Position numbers and translations under genes: made by a program
Source: Azadirachta indica
Lineage: Eukaryota; Streptophyta; Magnoliopsida; Sapindales; Meliaceae
DNA: 64,000 nt
NCBI GenBank assembly: GCA_022749755.1
Contig: CM040448.1
Span: forward strand, 6,136,481 to 6,200,480
Direction: 5' to 3'
Part shown: in pieces, positions 1 to 13,099 of the stretch
Numbering within the stretch: the stretch's first letter is position 1
Layout of the letters: every line of letters begins with the position of its first letter
The notes under the pieces: generated by a model
Seen by the model: the letters and a program-made list of their open reading frames with translations, nothing else
Told to the model about the DNA's origin: nothing
The model's database searches: none

Positions 1-196
1 GTAAGTTTCATTGTGATTAAATGGTGTGAGATTTATTGAAATCTTGATGCATTTACGTTTTAATCTACCTTGATATATTGATGATAGGTAGATACTGCAA
101 ATTTGTGCTTATTAAACTAAGGTCTCTCAAGTAATATGTGATTTTTCACATTAATAGTGAGAACATGAAATGAGGTAGATGTTTGCAATAGTCTCA

Positions 197-422
197 TGAA
201 TGCATCCCTTAGAGAACTTATAAGTATTTCCAAATTTGTTGATCTTCATCTTGGTTCTAGTGATATAGTTGAATGAAACTTCTCCTATCTTTAATACTAC
301 AACAATCCCGCCTTCAAGCTAGTTGAATGCATCCCTTAGAGAACTTAAAAGTAATTTTGAATGTGTTGATCTTCATGTTAGTCCCAGTGATACAGCTGGA
401 TGAAACTTTTCCTATCTTTAAT
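197..422. repeat. Tandem duplication of about 100 bp
   Basis: Two similar blocks, 197-298 and 324-422, share a run beginning GAATGCATCCCTTAGAGAAC and a common ending (CCTATCTTTAAT). They differ by scattered substitutions, so the duplication is not recent. No coding potential or known element was recognised. The DNA around it, positions 1-1450, shows no gene that I can support. Confidence 0.65.
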
Positions 423-1479
423 TGACAAACTCGTATTAACTAAGGCTTGCGTAATTAGATCACCATTGTTTTCAACTAAAAGGTATAATGGTCAACTGAT
501 CTGCATTCAATATTTCATATTCTTATTAGTAAAGATAACATCATTTATTGTTTCTAGGTATAGGTGATCGATCTGAGTTTTGGTAGTGTAGTATTTGGTA
601 CCATACTATGCAAAGATTTTAACGAAAAGCTTTGGTAGCGGCCCTTCTTACTTTATGGCCGTAATCTATCTGATCAAAGAGACTTGAATTTTGGATTACA
701 CTACAATGCTTTAATCATGATGCCTTCATATTCAATAGCCATTGTCTTGCAATTGTTTTCTCTACATAATAATATTAATGTTTATATCTTATAATTTGAT
801 GTTATTACTCTTAACACATATTTTACGATTTTGTAATAATGAAATAACCTTAACATCTAACGTTCAATGATGAATAATATACTAATGTTAATGTCTTTAT
901 ATACTTTAACTTAATTCGTGTTAATATTTGTGAGTAGGTTATTCAATAAAATTTATAATGATATATATGCATATAAAGCAACATATACACACAACCTTGA
1001 GCATGATATATGTAGAAAACAACAAATATTTATACACCTCAACATGATATATTCACAGAATAATACACATGTACACATACATAAATGAACATGATATATG
1101 CATAAATTCTACACCTATACATTCACAACGATATGGATCTACATTAGCCAACCAATATAAAAGTCCATCTCAACCTTCCAACTATACACATATATCATGT
1201 GTGAAAATTTTCACTAGTTGATATTTCTTGGTACGAATAACAATTGGACCTTTTCACCATTATAATTCTCAATGCTATTGAAGGATGTTACCCACAATTG
1301 CCTTGCTGAATAAAAAATGTTACAAAATTGACCATACCTTTGTATAAATAAATATATAATACATAATTATTAGATTATGTGAAAACATAGGATAAGAAGC
1401 ATAGTCTAATGTAGTTTTCAAGTTCAAGTAACTTATTCAAAAATAAATTTTGAGTAAGGCCAAATCAAATGAGAATTTG

Positions 1480-3170
1480 TAGCTAAAGCGCCAGCCTTAG
1501 CTCTATACAAAGCACTTAATCACGAGTTGCTCGAAAAATTTGAAGTTACGATTGATCCTTTTAGCAGGTACCATAACAAGTATGTCAAAGCCTTAACCAC
1601 CTTAAAAACCAAAGCAAAGATCAAAGAAGACTTTGCCGATATCTGAATCATCAAAAAACCAAAAAAACTTGTAGTTTTAACAAAGTCTTTAGCTCAAGAA
1701 CAATTAAACATATTACTTAGTGACTAATGATATCCAATATTGCAAGCACCTTTACGGCCAATTGAGGTGTCTAATCTTAAGCAATTAAAAAATTGCATCC
1801 TAATTAAAGGGATCCTCTACAAGAAAATGTCAGGAGATATAATGGTCAAATGCATCTCTATTGCAAAAAGACGAACTATTTCATGACATTTAGTTTGTAG
1901 TATGCAAAACATTGACCAAGATTAGCCTCTATAAACTTCTCCAAAAAGCCGGTTACTACTGGCAAGACATGAATCAACAAGCCAATTTAAGGTAATTAGC
2001 ATTCATACACTACTCATCAGATCAAGAAGAGACCTTAGCCGTCACTATGTTAGAGGATTAATTAGATCTATACATTCAATACCTCCCCGATGGCATGTTA
2101 TTCCCAATTTGAAAAGAGCTCATAAACTAAAATGAATAGTAAAAAATACTTTATAGAAGAAGGTATTTTATTTTGTAAAGGCTTCAACAAAAATGCTCTA
2201 AGATGTCCTACCCATTTTAAAGCTTAAAAGACCATTCATGAGATGCACAATGGAGAATGTGGAGAACATCAAGGCAAAATAAGGCTACATTATAAGTCTG
2301 TTGACATTGGTCATTATTAGCTGACCAAGTAAAAGAATATAAAGAACTTCGTTAAAAGGTGCCATATATGTCAAATAAATGGTAACCTATAATATCGGGA
2401 TCTTACTCTCTTATAAGATACGACTCTACCTTGGCCTTTTCACACTTGGTAGGTAGATCTTATAGAACCAATCTAACATACAAGTCATGGCCACAATTAG
2501 ATATTGGTTGCAATAGAATACTTTTACAAATGAGTAAAAGCAATTTCCCTCAAGGCCAGTGGTTCCACCATGGCTAACTTCATGAAAAAGTACATTATCT
2601 ATCGTTTCAGAATACCTTATAAGCTAGTTATAAATAATGAGACACCTTTTGTCAATAAACAGGTGAAGGCAACTTTAACCCATTACAACATCAAATATAG
2701 AATTGGCTATATTACCCATAAAGAAATGGACATGCTAAGGACACCGATAAAACGCTTCTAAATATTCTCAATAAGATGATATATAAATGCCCTACTAACT
2801 AGGTTACACACCTTATTGAAGCATTCTGGGCTTACATGACTTCACTAAGAACCGCCACTGGTTTCTCTTTGTTTCCTTTGATATATGGAACAAAGGCCAT
2901 AACATTGATCAAATTTAATATCCTCACTATTAGAAAAATTCTTGTAGATGAAAATCCTTTTATCTTTATTCTCTTAACAGAACTAGAGAAGTAGATGAGA
3001 AAATAGAAGTTGAATAGAAAGCATAGGGATTTTTACCACTGAAGAGTAGTAGCAGCCTTTGCCAAAGCTGAAAAGCCATACAAAGCAGTAATCTCAATCT
3101 TAGTGACATGGTTTTCAAAGCTATGCATCACCAACCAAATTCACTTTATAATGGGTAAGCCATTACATCA
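1480..3170 (+). mobile_element. Decayed Ty3/gypsy fragment (RNase H to integrase)
   Basis: Pieces of a gypsy polyprotein can be read across several frames. Near 1570-1640 there is an RNase H end of the NKY.KALTTL type. Near 2340-2380 there is an integrase zinc-binding piece with a CHICQ motif. At 2490-2710 the integrase core can be read (VAIEYF, then TMANF and FVNKQVKATLTHYNIK). At 2815-2900 a segment like AFWAYMTSLRTATGFS matches the usual integrase C-terminal part. Stops and frameshifts are frequent and no LTR pair was found. The order of domains is that of Ty3/gypsy; the clade is not assigned. This is an old, inactive remnant. Confidence 0.75.
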
Positions 3171-6100
3171 TTAAAGAGGTCCATAACAATGGATACTAAT
3201 ACCTCACAACCACCAATAAGAAATTCTTAGATATCCTATTAAAAGAAAATAGTTTAAAAGATATTACTATTAGTCTAGACAATATTTTGTAAGGGTTGCA
3301 CCAACTTGGGATAGAAGTAGTATCAATCTAGATCCCTTTCATATCTCTTTGGAAAGGTATACATTAGATTGCTTGAGTAGCAAGACACTCAAAACTTCAC
3401 ACAAAGTATCTAAAAAGAGCATTTGTCTTTTATTTCTTTCTGTACCTAAAAATGGAGCTTTTTTGACAAAAGCTTTGTCCTTCTAAAAAATTTTCTTTAT
3501 TTTTTTTCCCTTTAATTAGAGGTCTTCATAAGTCTTTTTCTAGCAAAAGAATTCATTATAAGAATTTTATATTTCAACTATTTTATAAAATGACATTTTG
3601 TTTTTGAAACATATTACAAGGCCTCTCTTTTTTAAAAAATACTACTTCATTCTTTACTAAAATAGGAAAAGAAAAATATTACAAAATCTCTATTTTTGAA
3701 GAAACTTTTAAAATCGAACATCTTAATAGAAACATGTGCATAAAGGACGACCAATGACAATCATAATATATGATCAAGATAGTTACCATATAACAACTGA
3801 TGATAACTATAATACATATGATCAAAATGTTATCATCGATAATAAACATAATACGTGATTAGTAATATTCTATACCTATGGCAAGCTACTTAGCCCTATA
3901 GACATCTAGCGATAGTTCGAAAGCCCTATGTAAGCACCTCTCTAAGAAGCCTATGTGACCTTAATCACATGGAAGCTCCTCTTGTAAAGGAAGACCTCTA
4001 TCATAATGCAATGCACCATTTACTAAATGTGTACTTATGCTAAAGTAATTCCACATTAAAGTCATGAATGCCTTCGTAAATATATACCTTATGAGTTTTG
4101 GGGGGTATCTAAAACTACAAGGATGACCTTTCGAGAATGCCTATCTTGCATAGATCGTCTATATCGAGTAGATGACCCATAGGATACTCTTATAAGATGC
4201 TAGTGAAACATTAGAGATGCACAATGCCTAGCGATAAAGATAATACATAACTGAAAGCCTAATAATCATTGTCCAAGATGTCCACAAGATCCTCTTGAGA
4301 TATAACGCCTCTTGAAAAGCCCAAATGTCGCTTACTTTGGGAACTCTAATTGTATATACACCTTGGGGATGAAATTTTGTTTCATGTTATGACTTATACA
4401 ATTAGGAAGATTTGTGAGTTTTAGTCTGTTGCAAGCATATAGGAAAAGAGAAGTACCTACAAGACATTCCTGGTATCATCCTTTTTTTGTTTATCTTTAT
4501 ACAAACAAATATGTAGATCAGTGGTATAACTAATATACGAGCAATACTCATAATTATGTCATTAATTACCATAAGTATTTACCCACAACTCTCCTTAAAG
4601 AGGTGAGAATATAATGAACTTATTTATTTTTTATGTTTTACACAGAATGTAACATAACGCAAGAAGTAATGAAAGTGTAACTACACCAAAATAGTATGAT
4701 TACATGCATTCTTGCTGGAATAACTACGAGGAAAACAATCTCCTCAAATTTTGTCGTTCAAGCGTAACTAAATATAATTTCATAATTTTACATGTATTGT
4801 TTTGTACATAACCTTTTAAGAGTACAAAATAAAAAGCAAAAGTCAGAAAGCATAATAAAATAACACTTAAAGAGAAACAACATCGTTATCAGAGAAAATA
4901 TGCAATATTGTCGAAAGTTTTTGCTTTATTAATCGTATGCATTGTTTGTCCGTGAGTACTACACAACTTATATGATCAAGGAGGTTATTGTTGACCTTAG
5001 GATTGAGTGCAAACCTAAGTCAAAACTACATCGATTTGATCAAGTAATATCTAAAAGGTACAAGTGGATCCAAACTATTTTTTTAGGCTCAAATTATACA
5101 TTATGGTCTGAAGGGTAAAAGTAGCCCAAGTTTGACCTAAAGCAATATAATAACCTTGGTCTAGTTCATTTAGAGGGGAAGTTAAGCCTAAAGGATTCAT
5201 TATGTAGTTAGATTAATGTGTAAGGAACACAAAAACCTAAAAAAATTAGAGTCCACTTCTAGGGTTGAAACCTTATTCTAATTAAGTTTATTAAAATATG
5301 TATTTTGTTATGAATATGTCTGTTAACATCTCTTTTAGTTTGCATAAATTACATATAATTTTAGTTCAGGACAAAAACTTTGTTTTAGGAAAATAACTTG
5401 CATTAAATTAGAATAATATGATTAAGTTATATTTCACTACAATTACACACCATTCACTATATAGGAGGCATTAATCCACGTACAAAGCAAATATGAGAAT
5501 CCTTGAATCAAAATCTTGAGATAGCATTTTGGTAACATTATTTTTCTCCTTGACGTCCAATTAAGCATAAACCTAGTTACTTTTAGGTTTTGAAAACACT
5601 TTTCCTACAAAGCATAGATCTATCAAGTCACAACCAGAAGTATTGAATACGCAACAAACGAGTTTATCTAATATTAATTTGATCTCATAATGATTGTGAA
5701 CTATATTTGTTATTTGTGTTATTTTGTATTAATATTGGGGTTATTTTGCTCCCTACACTATGAACTCATAATTTGAATATCATGCCTTATTAAATATCAC
5801 GAAAATAGTAGCAACAACAATAGCAAATTCTTGCAGTTAGCCTAACCTCTTAACATTACAATATCATGATCTTCGAACTACTAAATGAAATTCAAAGAAA
5901 ATAGTAGACCTTACTTCTTGCATCCTAAAATGGGTGAGAAAGCTAAAATGGTATTCAAAGGCTTAGCAATATTAAAGTGTACTAAAAACACTTCAAGGCC
6001 TAACTCAAATATATAACCAATCAAAATCCAACATGTGCTTGTGTAAATTTTGTCCACCACGTCAACCAAATTCCTTAAACAATATTATAAACATAAAAAA

Positions 6101-6950
6101 ACTATAAACAAATATTTAATTTTTATAGACTTGTCGTTTGCTTTTAGAGATGTAGAATATAAAATTACTATTAACCACGATGTTATAGTAAAAAGCCATT
6201 TCATAACTTTAGCCCTAAGTAAACTACGTAATATTATTTGTCTTTTGTAGTTGTTGATAATTGATTTTTTCTAATCATTTCTTTTTCGATTTTATCTAAT
6301 TTTATTTTCTAGAAATTTAATTCAAGTATACTTAAAGGCCGAGTTGTAGTGTATTCCACAAAACAATTTAATTCAATAAAATAAAAAAAATTTTATATTT
6401 CACCTCAATTACAAAAGTTGAATATTTAACCTCTTAATTTATAATTTTAATTTAAATCCCAATAAATTTATTTTTCTAATATTTTGACTCTCCGAATATT
6501 CATATTTTAATATTTTAACCATCAAAACTTTTATTATAACTTCATGTTCATTTAATATCACTTTTCCAATAAAATTTTTGGAATAAAATACAAATTATAA
6601 TTTTTATAACTCAAATATTAAATAAAAATTTATTAATTATTTAGTTGTCACAAATAAATTTTGATAAAAATTTTATAATTATTTTAATGGATTAATTTTT
6701 AACATTATATTAAAGAAAATAACATAAATATTAAAATAATATAAAAAAATTTTTAACAATTTAACTTTTGTTAAAAGCTTAAAAAGTTCAACCGTTGCTA
6801 AAATTAAAATTTAGATTTTTTTCCCGTATAAATAAAAAAATTCTTTTCTAATATCAACTAAATAACACAAAAAAAATTCAAAAAAAATTTAACATTAAAA
6901 AAATCTAATAAAAATAACCAAATCAAATGAGTACTTGGCTTTTTTTTGTA
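3171..6950. other. Unassigned AT-rich intergenic DNA
   Basis: No gene was recognised. Short open frames here, such as 6050-6250, have no family resemblance. The part 6360-6970 is extremely AT-rich with long A and T runs. Some of 3.5-4.6 kb could be LTR or non-coding sequence of the decayed gypsy element just upstream, but I could not pair it with a second LTR. Confidence 0.5.
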
Positions 6951-9867
6951 TAGTCATTATTAAAAAAAAAAATTAAATTAAATTTAATAAACTAAGGTCT
7001 ATGTGGAAGTGTCTATTACAACCATATAAGGACTTTTAGATACTCATAAATATTTGTAAAATATTTGGCTTCAACGAACAAGCAGGCTATGGTAATCTGA
7101 ATGTGTTGTGCATCCTTCTTACATTATCAAATTCTTTCATTTTCATTCTGCATCTCTCGTTGTAAAACATAGAAGCTGCAAATTACAACATTGTGCTTGA
7201 TAATTTTTAAAATAAATAGCATTAAATTTGTACTAAATAAATACATCCTAGTAACTTACTATTTCAAACGATTTAAGATTATTATTCTAGAAAGGACTCG
7301 AAATTACCAAAATTTCACTATTTTTTTAATATTTTTAGAATTTTGATCAAATCCAGTTTGACATGTCCGAGAATATTGCACCTAATTCTGACAAAATCTA
7401 CCATCTTTTGAAAGGAAAATTGATCTTCAGTTTGCAATTGGGCGATTGAAACCCTATCCTCCCTTTACAAGCAAGCGTACCAACACCCCAATTAAACGTA
7501 ATTAACAAATTTCACTATTCTTTTAAACATGCTTAATGATGAAACTTTTAAACTTGCTTAATGATGAAAACTTATTTAATGTAACTCATGAACTTATAGA
7601 CACCATAGGCATTTGATCGAAGAAGAAGAATGTGAGTTTTATATCCATACTGTCATAGCATAGTCCAAATTTACACCTTGCTATGAACTTCAAAACAAGA
7701 TACTAGTGTCATCCATTCATCCAAGGGAAGGTAGTTGCTCGTATGGATAATTGCAAGATCAGATTTCCTATAAGGTTAAATCCAGCATCACGCAATTTTT
7801 TTAATATAAAGACATCAACTTTTCACCCTTTCAGCAAAGCCAACAAGGCAATGAAGATTTACTTACATTGAAAAGATGCTGAAGTTGTATGATTCATTTG
7901 TGTTGAAGTCCATGGCTTTTCTTGTGGATCATCTTGTGGCCGTTTCAAAGCCATCTCCTAAAAATATGAAACAAGGGTGTTCTATTAGAACATGTGATGG
8001 TAATCCAATAAATGTACTGAACCATGCAGAAAAAGAGGTCTGTGACCATTATGTGGCATAGGGGTTGCATCCCGTATGAAACTTAAAAGTTTACCACTTC
8101 TATGAATATTTGTAATGCTGCATCTCTTTTCAAGACTAGGACCCTATAATAGCGTGACTTCCACTTGTTGCATAACTAGATCTGCTACTGCTCAAATAGC
8201 ATTTCCTGCTGCAGTTTGAGAAGCAAAAGGTGTCCCTCTTTGTGTATCCCCAAATCCACAAGTACCAGGGAAGAAACCTTCCTTTTTGTGTTGATGAAAA
8301 ACTGTGAATCATATGTATGAATGAGGCAAAAGAATGTGTTCTAACGGTGATGTGGAATAAATGTCCACAAGATCAGCAAACTCTGAGGAGAAACACAAAC
8401 TGTCTGGAAGTGAAGACAAGAGACAGACTCTACACACTGAATCAATATTGTTCTCTCCTTTTTCCTCAAAAATATGATTATTCTTTCTTGCCCAAATCAC
8501 TCATAATAGAGAAGAAACAATGCATTTCCAAAGGGTTTTTGGCCTTGATTGCTGTTGCGTCCCAAAAAGCACAACCTATAGTGAACTGGCAATAGTTCAA
8601 AAACAACACAATTGACTTCTACAAAATGGCAAATAGACCCTTTCTTGAAATATCTGCTCCTGAGTCCCAACCAATGGATAATGTAGATTCCCAGCAATAA
8701 ATGATGTATTCTTAGATATCCTACATTTTAGGAGAAACATGTAAAAAGCAACTTAATTGAGAAAGAGAGAAGTGTGTTACCTACTCTACAAGATGAACAT
8801 ATTCCACTCATCCTGAGGCCACCAGGCACAGATAGGCTCAGCCAGTTGCCTCCTTGCTGTGGGAAAAATAGAAAATAATGTAATTAGAATAGTCCAACAC
8901 AGACCAGGGAACAGATAGGATGAATCAGCCCTCTTATTGACGGCATCAGAGACACATCTCCAGAAAGGTTTCATCTTATTTCTCAAACTATCCAAATGCA
9001 TAGTGCTTATTTTATGTTTTTCTGATAAGAAAAAAAAGAAGAAACTTATAAATGAAAAATAAAAGAAATATAACAATCCCTATTTGCAGGTTCATTTAAA
9101 CATTTCTAGAAAAATGCCAAAGAATTTCCACACTTTCCTTTATAAGAACTAATAATAAGTACAATAAGCAATACCTTTCATTGCACTTGAAAACAGCGCT
9201 TAATATTTGGAAAAAGGGCGAGTTGAAGCATAAAATACAGATCAACTTTAAGCACCTACCACACCAGTGCAAGAGGTATCTCACAGCAGATATGATAAAC
9301 AGCCTTCACAGGCAAGATCCTAATACAGGTAGATTTCACTGTGTTTGATGTACATGAACAGGTAAAGGATCTGAAAATTAACTCCAGTAATACGTCACCA
9401 ATATATGGGGTAATGAAAAGAAACTGATGGAAAGGGAATGCTAGGGAGGACAAAAATACAATAAACAATCCATATAAAGTACCATGAATTTACATAAACC
9501 TCAATAAGCAACAATTTTCCTTCTTGTTCATGAAAGTAAACAACAGAGAAGGTTTATAAACTGCAGTGAACCAACCCAAACTATTGATATTTCAAATGCA
9601 TCACAGCATCAGGACACAAAGCTCTCACAAGGGCTTTCACAAACAATGATAGACCTGATTATTTAAAGAGAAAGAATATCTTGAGGCAATATAAATTTAA
9701 TTGCACAGGGCAAAGGAACTGATATAGAAACTTCATTAGAAGAATTTACTCGACATGAAAATTAATGAATCAGTTTCATTCTAAACATAAAATAGAAAAA
9801 ATATATATGTAAAGAAGGAATTTATGTAAAAAGAAAACTACTACTAATGCAGACATTTCAACCTTGC
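6951..9867. other. Unassigned region 3' of SEC15A
   Basis: This lies downstream of SEC15A, which is read on the minus strand. From about 7.6 kb on, base composition is less AT-rich than at 6.4-7.0 kb, and several open frames of 60-96 codons occur on both strands (for example 8317-8595 plus, 8786-9076 minus). None resembles a protein family that I know, and overlapping opposite frames suggest chance. The part next to 9867 should contain the SEC15A 3'UTR. Non-coding exons or an eroded element remain possible. Confidence 0.4.
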
Positions 9868-12242
9868 TCAACTAAAGTCTTTCAATCTTCTCTTCAACAT
9901 GTCCATTGATTTCTTTCGAGAACTATTCTTTGTATTTCTGCTTGATAAACTTCCAAAGATGCCATCTGGGGAATCCTTGAATTTTTCACAAATGCTGCTC
10001 GCCACTTTCTTATAGTCCAAAGCATTGTAGTTCTTCTCCCTTATCACGGGATTCATGAAGTTCTCTGGCTGACTGCTCAACAAAAGATTTATCAATTGTC
10101 TTGATTCTATCAAACATCTTCTGAAACTACCTTCCTTGTATATCTCACTCAAACCAGTACTGTGAAACCTCTCGTCAGAAAAATTCTCTAGCATCTTCAA
10201 ATCATTGTTGATAGCCATGACAGCATTAGCATTAAACCTCTTGACACTATCACTAAGAAATGCAGTCACAATAGAATTGGAGATATGTTCAAGTGCCCCA
10301 CTCCCTACCTTGTATAAAGCATCTAAAGGTAAAATTTGCTGTGCTGTAGACAAAAGAGTGTCTAGGTAAATAATTACTTCATTCATATACTCATTCCCAT
10401 TCTGGGACACCTCCTCTGAAGTCCAATTGATGTTTTCTGTAAGTACCATAAACTCATCTATCTTGTTGTTCACTAAAGTAAGAAGAGCAATATAAGCTGC
10501 ATCTCTTGATGTTTTTAGGACCACCTTGGCCATCAAAGTAGCTTGAGGCTTCTCAACTGATCGCACTGGGATCCCACATAGCTGGGCTGCATGTCGAAGG
10601 AAAAAATCACAAGCTCTTTCGAGGAAAGTAATGTTTGCAGCAACCTGCATGGCTTGAGATACACCAATGGAGCCACCATTAATTGTATTCAGCATAACTT
10701 CGTTTAACACATCAATCAAGAGCTTGTCCAAATACTTTCTCAACACATCAAAGTAATTAGTGTGCACCCCATAAGACAAGTAATCAACAGATCCTTTGAT
10801 GAATGACCTAACAATGCGGCAAGCATCAGGTACCATGGAAGAGAATGGTGCAATATATGGAAAGGCTGGCATTATATCTGAAGTCTGGAGATGAAACAAC
10901 AGAACATTATTCTCGTAATCTGTATCCTTTTTCATTACCATCTGCTCATATGTATCATTGGAAAGAACATTAGTAATTTGCTGCCGACACTCTCTTCCAA
11001 AAGAAGTTTATGGTATTTGTCTCGGCTTTTGTCCAGCACCTCAAAAACAGGGATCACTTCATAACCATACTGTCTAAGGGTTGCCCCAAGAAGGGTGACA
11101 TAATCCTTCACCAGCAGAAGGTGTGTTGCAGAATCCATATGAGAAAATTGTTCTTCCAACACAGATGTTATTTTAGACACAGCTGTTTCCCACATTGTCT
11201 CAAGCTGATCAGGTGATAGGAGCCCTCCAGCAGTCCTCAGGACCCGATCCTCCACTATAAAGTATCCAGCAATCTGAGCCAAAAAAGTCTGATATGATTC
11301 AACAAATGGCTGGGCTGAAGAGATCTGTAAGTCTGAAGTAAGCTGTAATAAACGATTCTTGTAATAATATTCACGAAACTGCCCTTGGATCCCAAGGCAA
11401 GTGTGAATATGATACGCCCGGTAAAGTGGTGTGAGATCAAACTTCAAAACTGAATCTTCATCAATCTCCTCAACCTCTAAAGTAAATGAGAAATCTCCAA
11501 AGCCTGAAAGATCCTGTTCCTCAGCTTTCCTCTGACGATCCAGCATTTCCTCATCCCTCTGACGAGCAGATGCAGCACGACCTATTGCTGTTTGTCCAAT
11601 ATCTTTTGCAGAACTCCTAACATGAACTAGCCATTCATTAAATTGACTAGTAACTTTCTTCTCAATATGTGTCTTTATTGCTGGAATTGTCTTCTCTATT
11701 ACTATTCTGAGTGCCCTAACTGGAATATTCTGTAAGTAATTCTTCTCAATCAGATCAACAGTTTTCAAAGCGGGGTAAAAATGGCCTTCAGAAATGTGAT
11801 TGTTACACTTAACACAAAGATCTAACACTTGCACACAAGTCTTTGACATCTTGATAGCTTCAGTCACATTCTTTTTAATTGAATAAGACTCAAGAAGCTC
11901 CTCAATTTTGATTAGTAAAGCACTCCCAACTTCTTGCAACCGGTAATTATCACTTGAGAGATCACTTTTTAGCTCTTCAGCGTCAACCAACACACCCCGA
12001 AGCTCATCAACTGCAAGAATAAATTCCTCATAGTGGGTCTTACATAGCTCCTCAATTTCAACTTCCTTCTTCCTAACAATACTCTTGAGCTGTTGAAGCA
12101 ATACTTCAGGCCGTCCGGTTTCAAATGCATGCCTGACGATAGGTCCCATATCATCTCCATTCCCAATCAAAGTCGCAAGGACTGAGTCCTCCCCTCCATC
12201 TCCATTCTCTGTCACAGTTCTCCTCCTGGTTTTCGCGTCCAT
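9868..12242 (-). CDS. SEC15A: Exocyst subunit SEC15A, with a 2-bp frameshift
   Basis: This encodes the SEC15 (EXOC6) subunit of the exocyst, the octameric complex that tethers secretory vesicles to the plasma membrane; in the family it binds Rab GTPases on vesicles. The assigned start is the ATG at 12242 ([17 protein letters not shown]), which fits the plant SEC15A N-terminus; an upstream in-frame ATG at 12263 would add seven residues. Codons 1-417 read in one frame to LLLEE. An extra GA dinucleotide at about 10990-10991 (GAAGAG has become GAAGAGAG) then shifts the frame. The next frame continues at once with [20 protein letters not shown] and runs to the stop at 9868, ending [15 protein letters not shown]. 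Allowing for the shift the product is 790 residues, the usual length. The coding part is a single exon. No other lesion is seen, so recent mutation or an assembly error is likelier than an old pseudogene. Read literally, translation stops after 435 residues. Confidence 0.93.
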
Positions 12243-12310
12243 TCTGCCAATCAAACCCTTCAATGCCCAGTTGAAACAGAATTACTCAACCACACTCACC
12301 AAGCTCCACA

Positions 12311-12755
12311 CTGTATCTTGACAAAACAAAATAAAGAACAAAACATAAACAACAAAATCTCATCATTTAGATCAAAATTAGCACTTCATTAACCATTTAT
12401 ACACAAACAGAAAGCAGGTTATTGGGTTAAATATGTTCATTCCCTGCAAATATCTTAACTGGATTATTGGTTCATCAAAAAGAAACAACACATTGAGATG
12501 AAAAAAATTAAATTGTAAATGGGCATTTTCTGATGGGTTTCATCAAATGAATACGTCAATCCCAAAAGTAGTACAAAAATAACGAGATATGAGATATGAA
12601 TCACCGTTTTACTATCAAACAAGGCGATAAATCGAATACACTCAGCTGAAAATAATAAATAAACGGAAACCAGCATGTAAATCTAAATAATAAACAAGGA
12701 AACCCAGATACAAAAACTAGCGAATGCTGAGTTTTAATTGAGATTTGAGACTTAC
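12311..12755 (-). other. Probable 5'UTR intron of SEC15A
   Basis: Reading the minus strand, a strong donor (CTGT|GTAAGTCTC) occurs at 12755 and a good acceptor (GTCAAGATACAG|TGTGG) at 12311, leaving about 70 nt of leader before the ATG at 12242. The segment between is AT-rich and intron-like. A CT-rich stretch just upstream of the donor (about 12756-12800) looks like a first leader exon. This is inferred from splice-site strings only. Confidence 0.5.
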
Positions 12756-12890
12756 ACAGGTTGAGCGCAAGAGAGAGGCTGTTAGTTTTCTGCGAAGATT
12801 CTATACAACAGGGAAGAAAATGATTAGTTTCTTTGAGATTATCATTTCTTCTTTTACAAATTGCTTTGGCTTTTCTATCAAATCGATCAC

Positions 12891-12943
12891 TTTATTATTA
12901 TTATTTTTATTATTTTTATTATTGTTATTATTATTATTTGTGT
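12891..12943. repeat. TTA/TTATTT microsatellite in the SEC15A 5' flank
   Basis: A run of TTA and TTATTT units lies about 140 bp upstream of the proposed 5'UTR intron donor, within the likely SEC15A leader or promoter. The open frames across it (poly-Leu on plus, poly-Asn on minus) are artefacts of the repeat. Confidence 0.85.
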
Positions 12944-13048
12944 TTTTGTTTTCTGTTGGTTTGCTTTCTACTTCGCTTTTTATGCTAACATTGATTAACA
13001 TAAACAAGGAGAGAAAATTACTATTTCCACGACATGCTTTTGTTTTTT

Positions 13049-13056
13049 CCACGTCA
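13049..13056 (-). promoter_or_regulatory. G-box/ABRE-like ACGT core upstream of SEC15A
   Basis: On the minus strand the sequence TGACGTGG has an ACGT core of the type bound by plant bZIP factors. It sits about 300 bp upstream of the proposed leader exon end. Such octamers also occur by chance, so a functional role is only a suggestion. Confidence 0.25.
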
Positions 13057-13099
13057 CATAATATTATAGGTTATTTGTGTTCATACCCTCAATCTTAAT

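Noticed and set aside
8309..9468. Several open frames of 60-96 codons downstream of SEC15A
   Set aside because: They overlap on both strands, lack recognisable domains and show no splice pattern that joins them.
10935..12263. Two separate adjacent genes in place of SEC15A
   Set aside because: The two frames join without a gap in the known SEC15A order, and the summed length is exactly that of one protein.
12745..13098. Opposite open frames with poly-Leu or poly-Asn tracts
   Set aside because: They arise from the TTA microsatellite in the SEC15A upstream region and match no protein.
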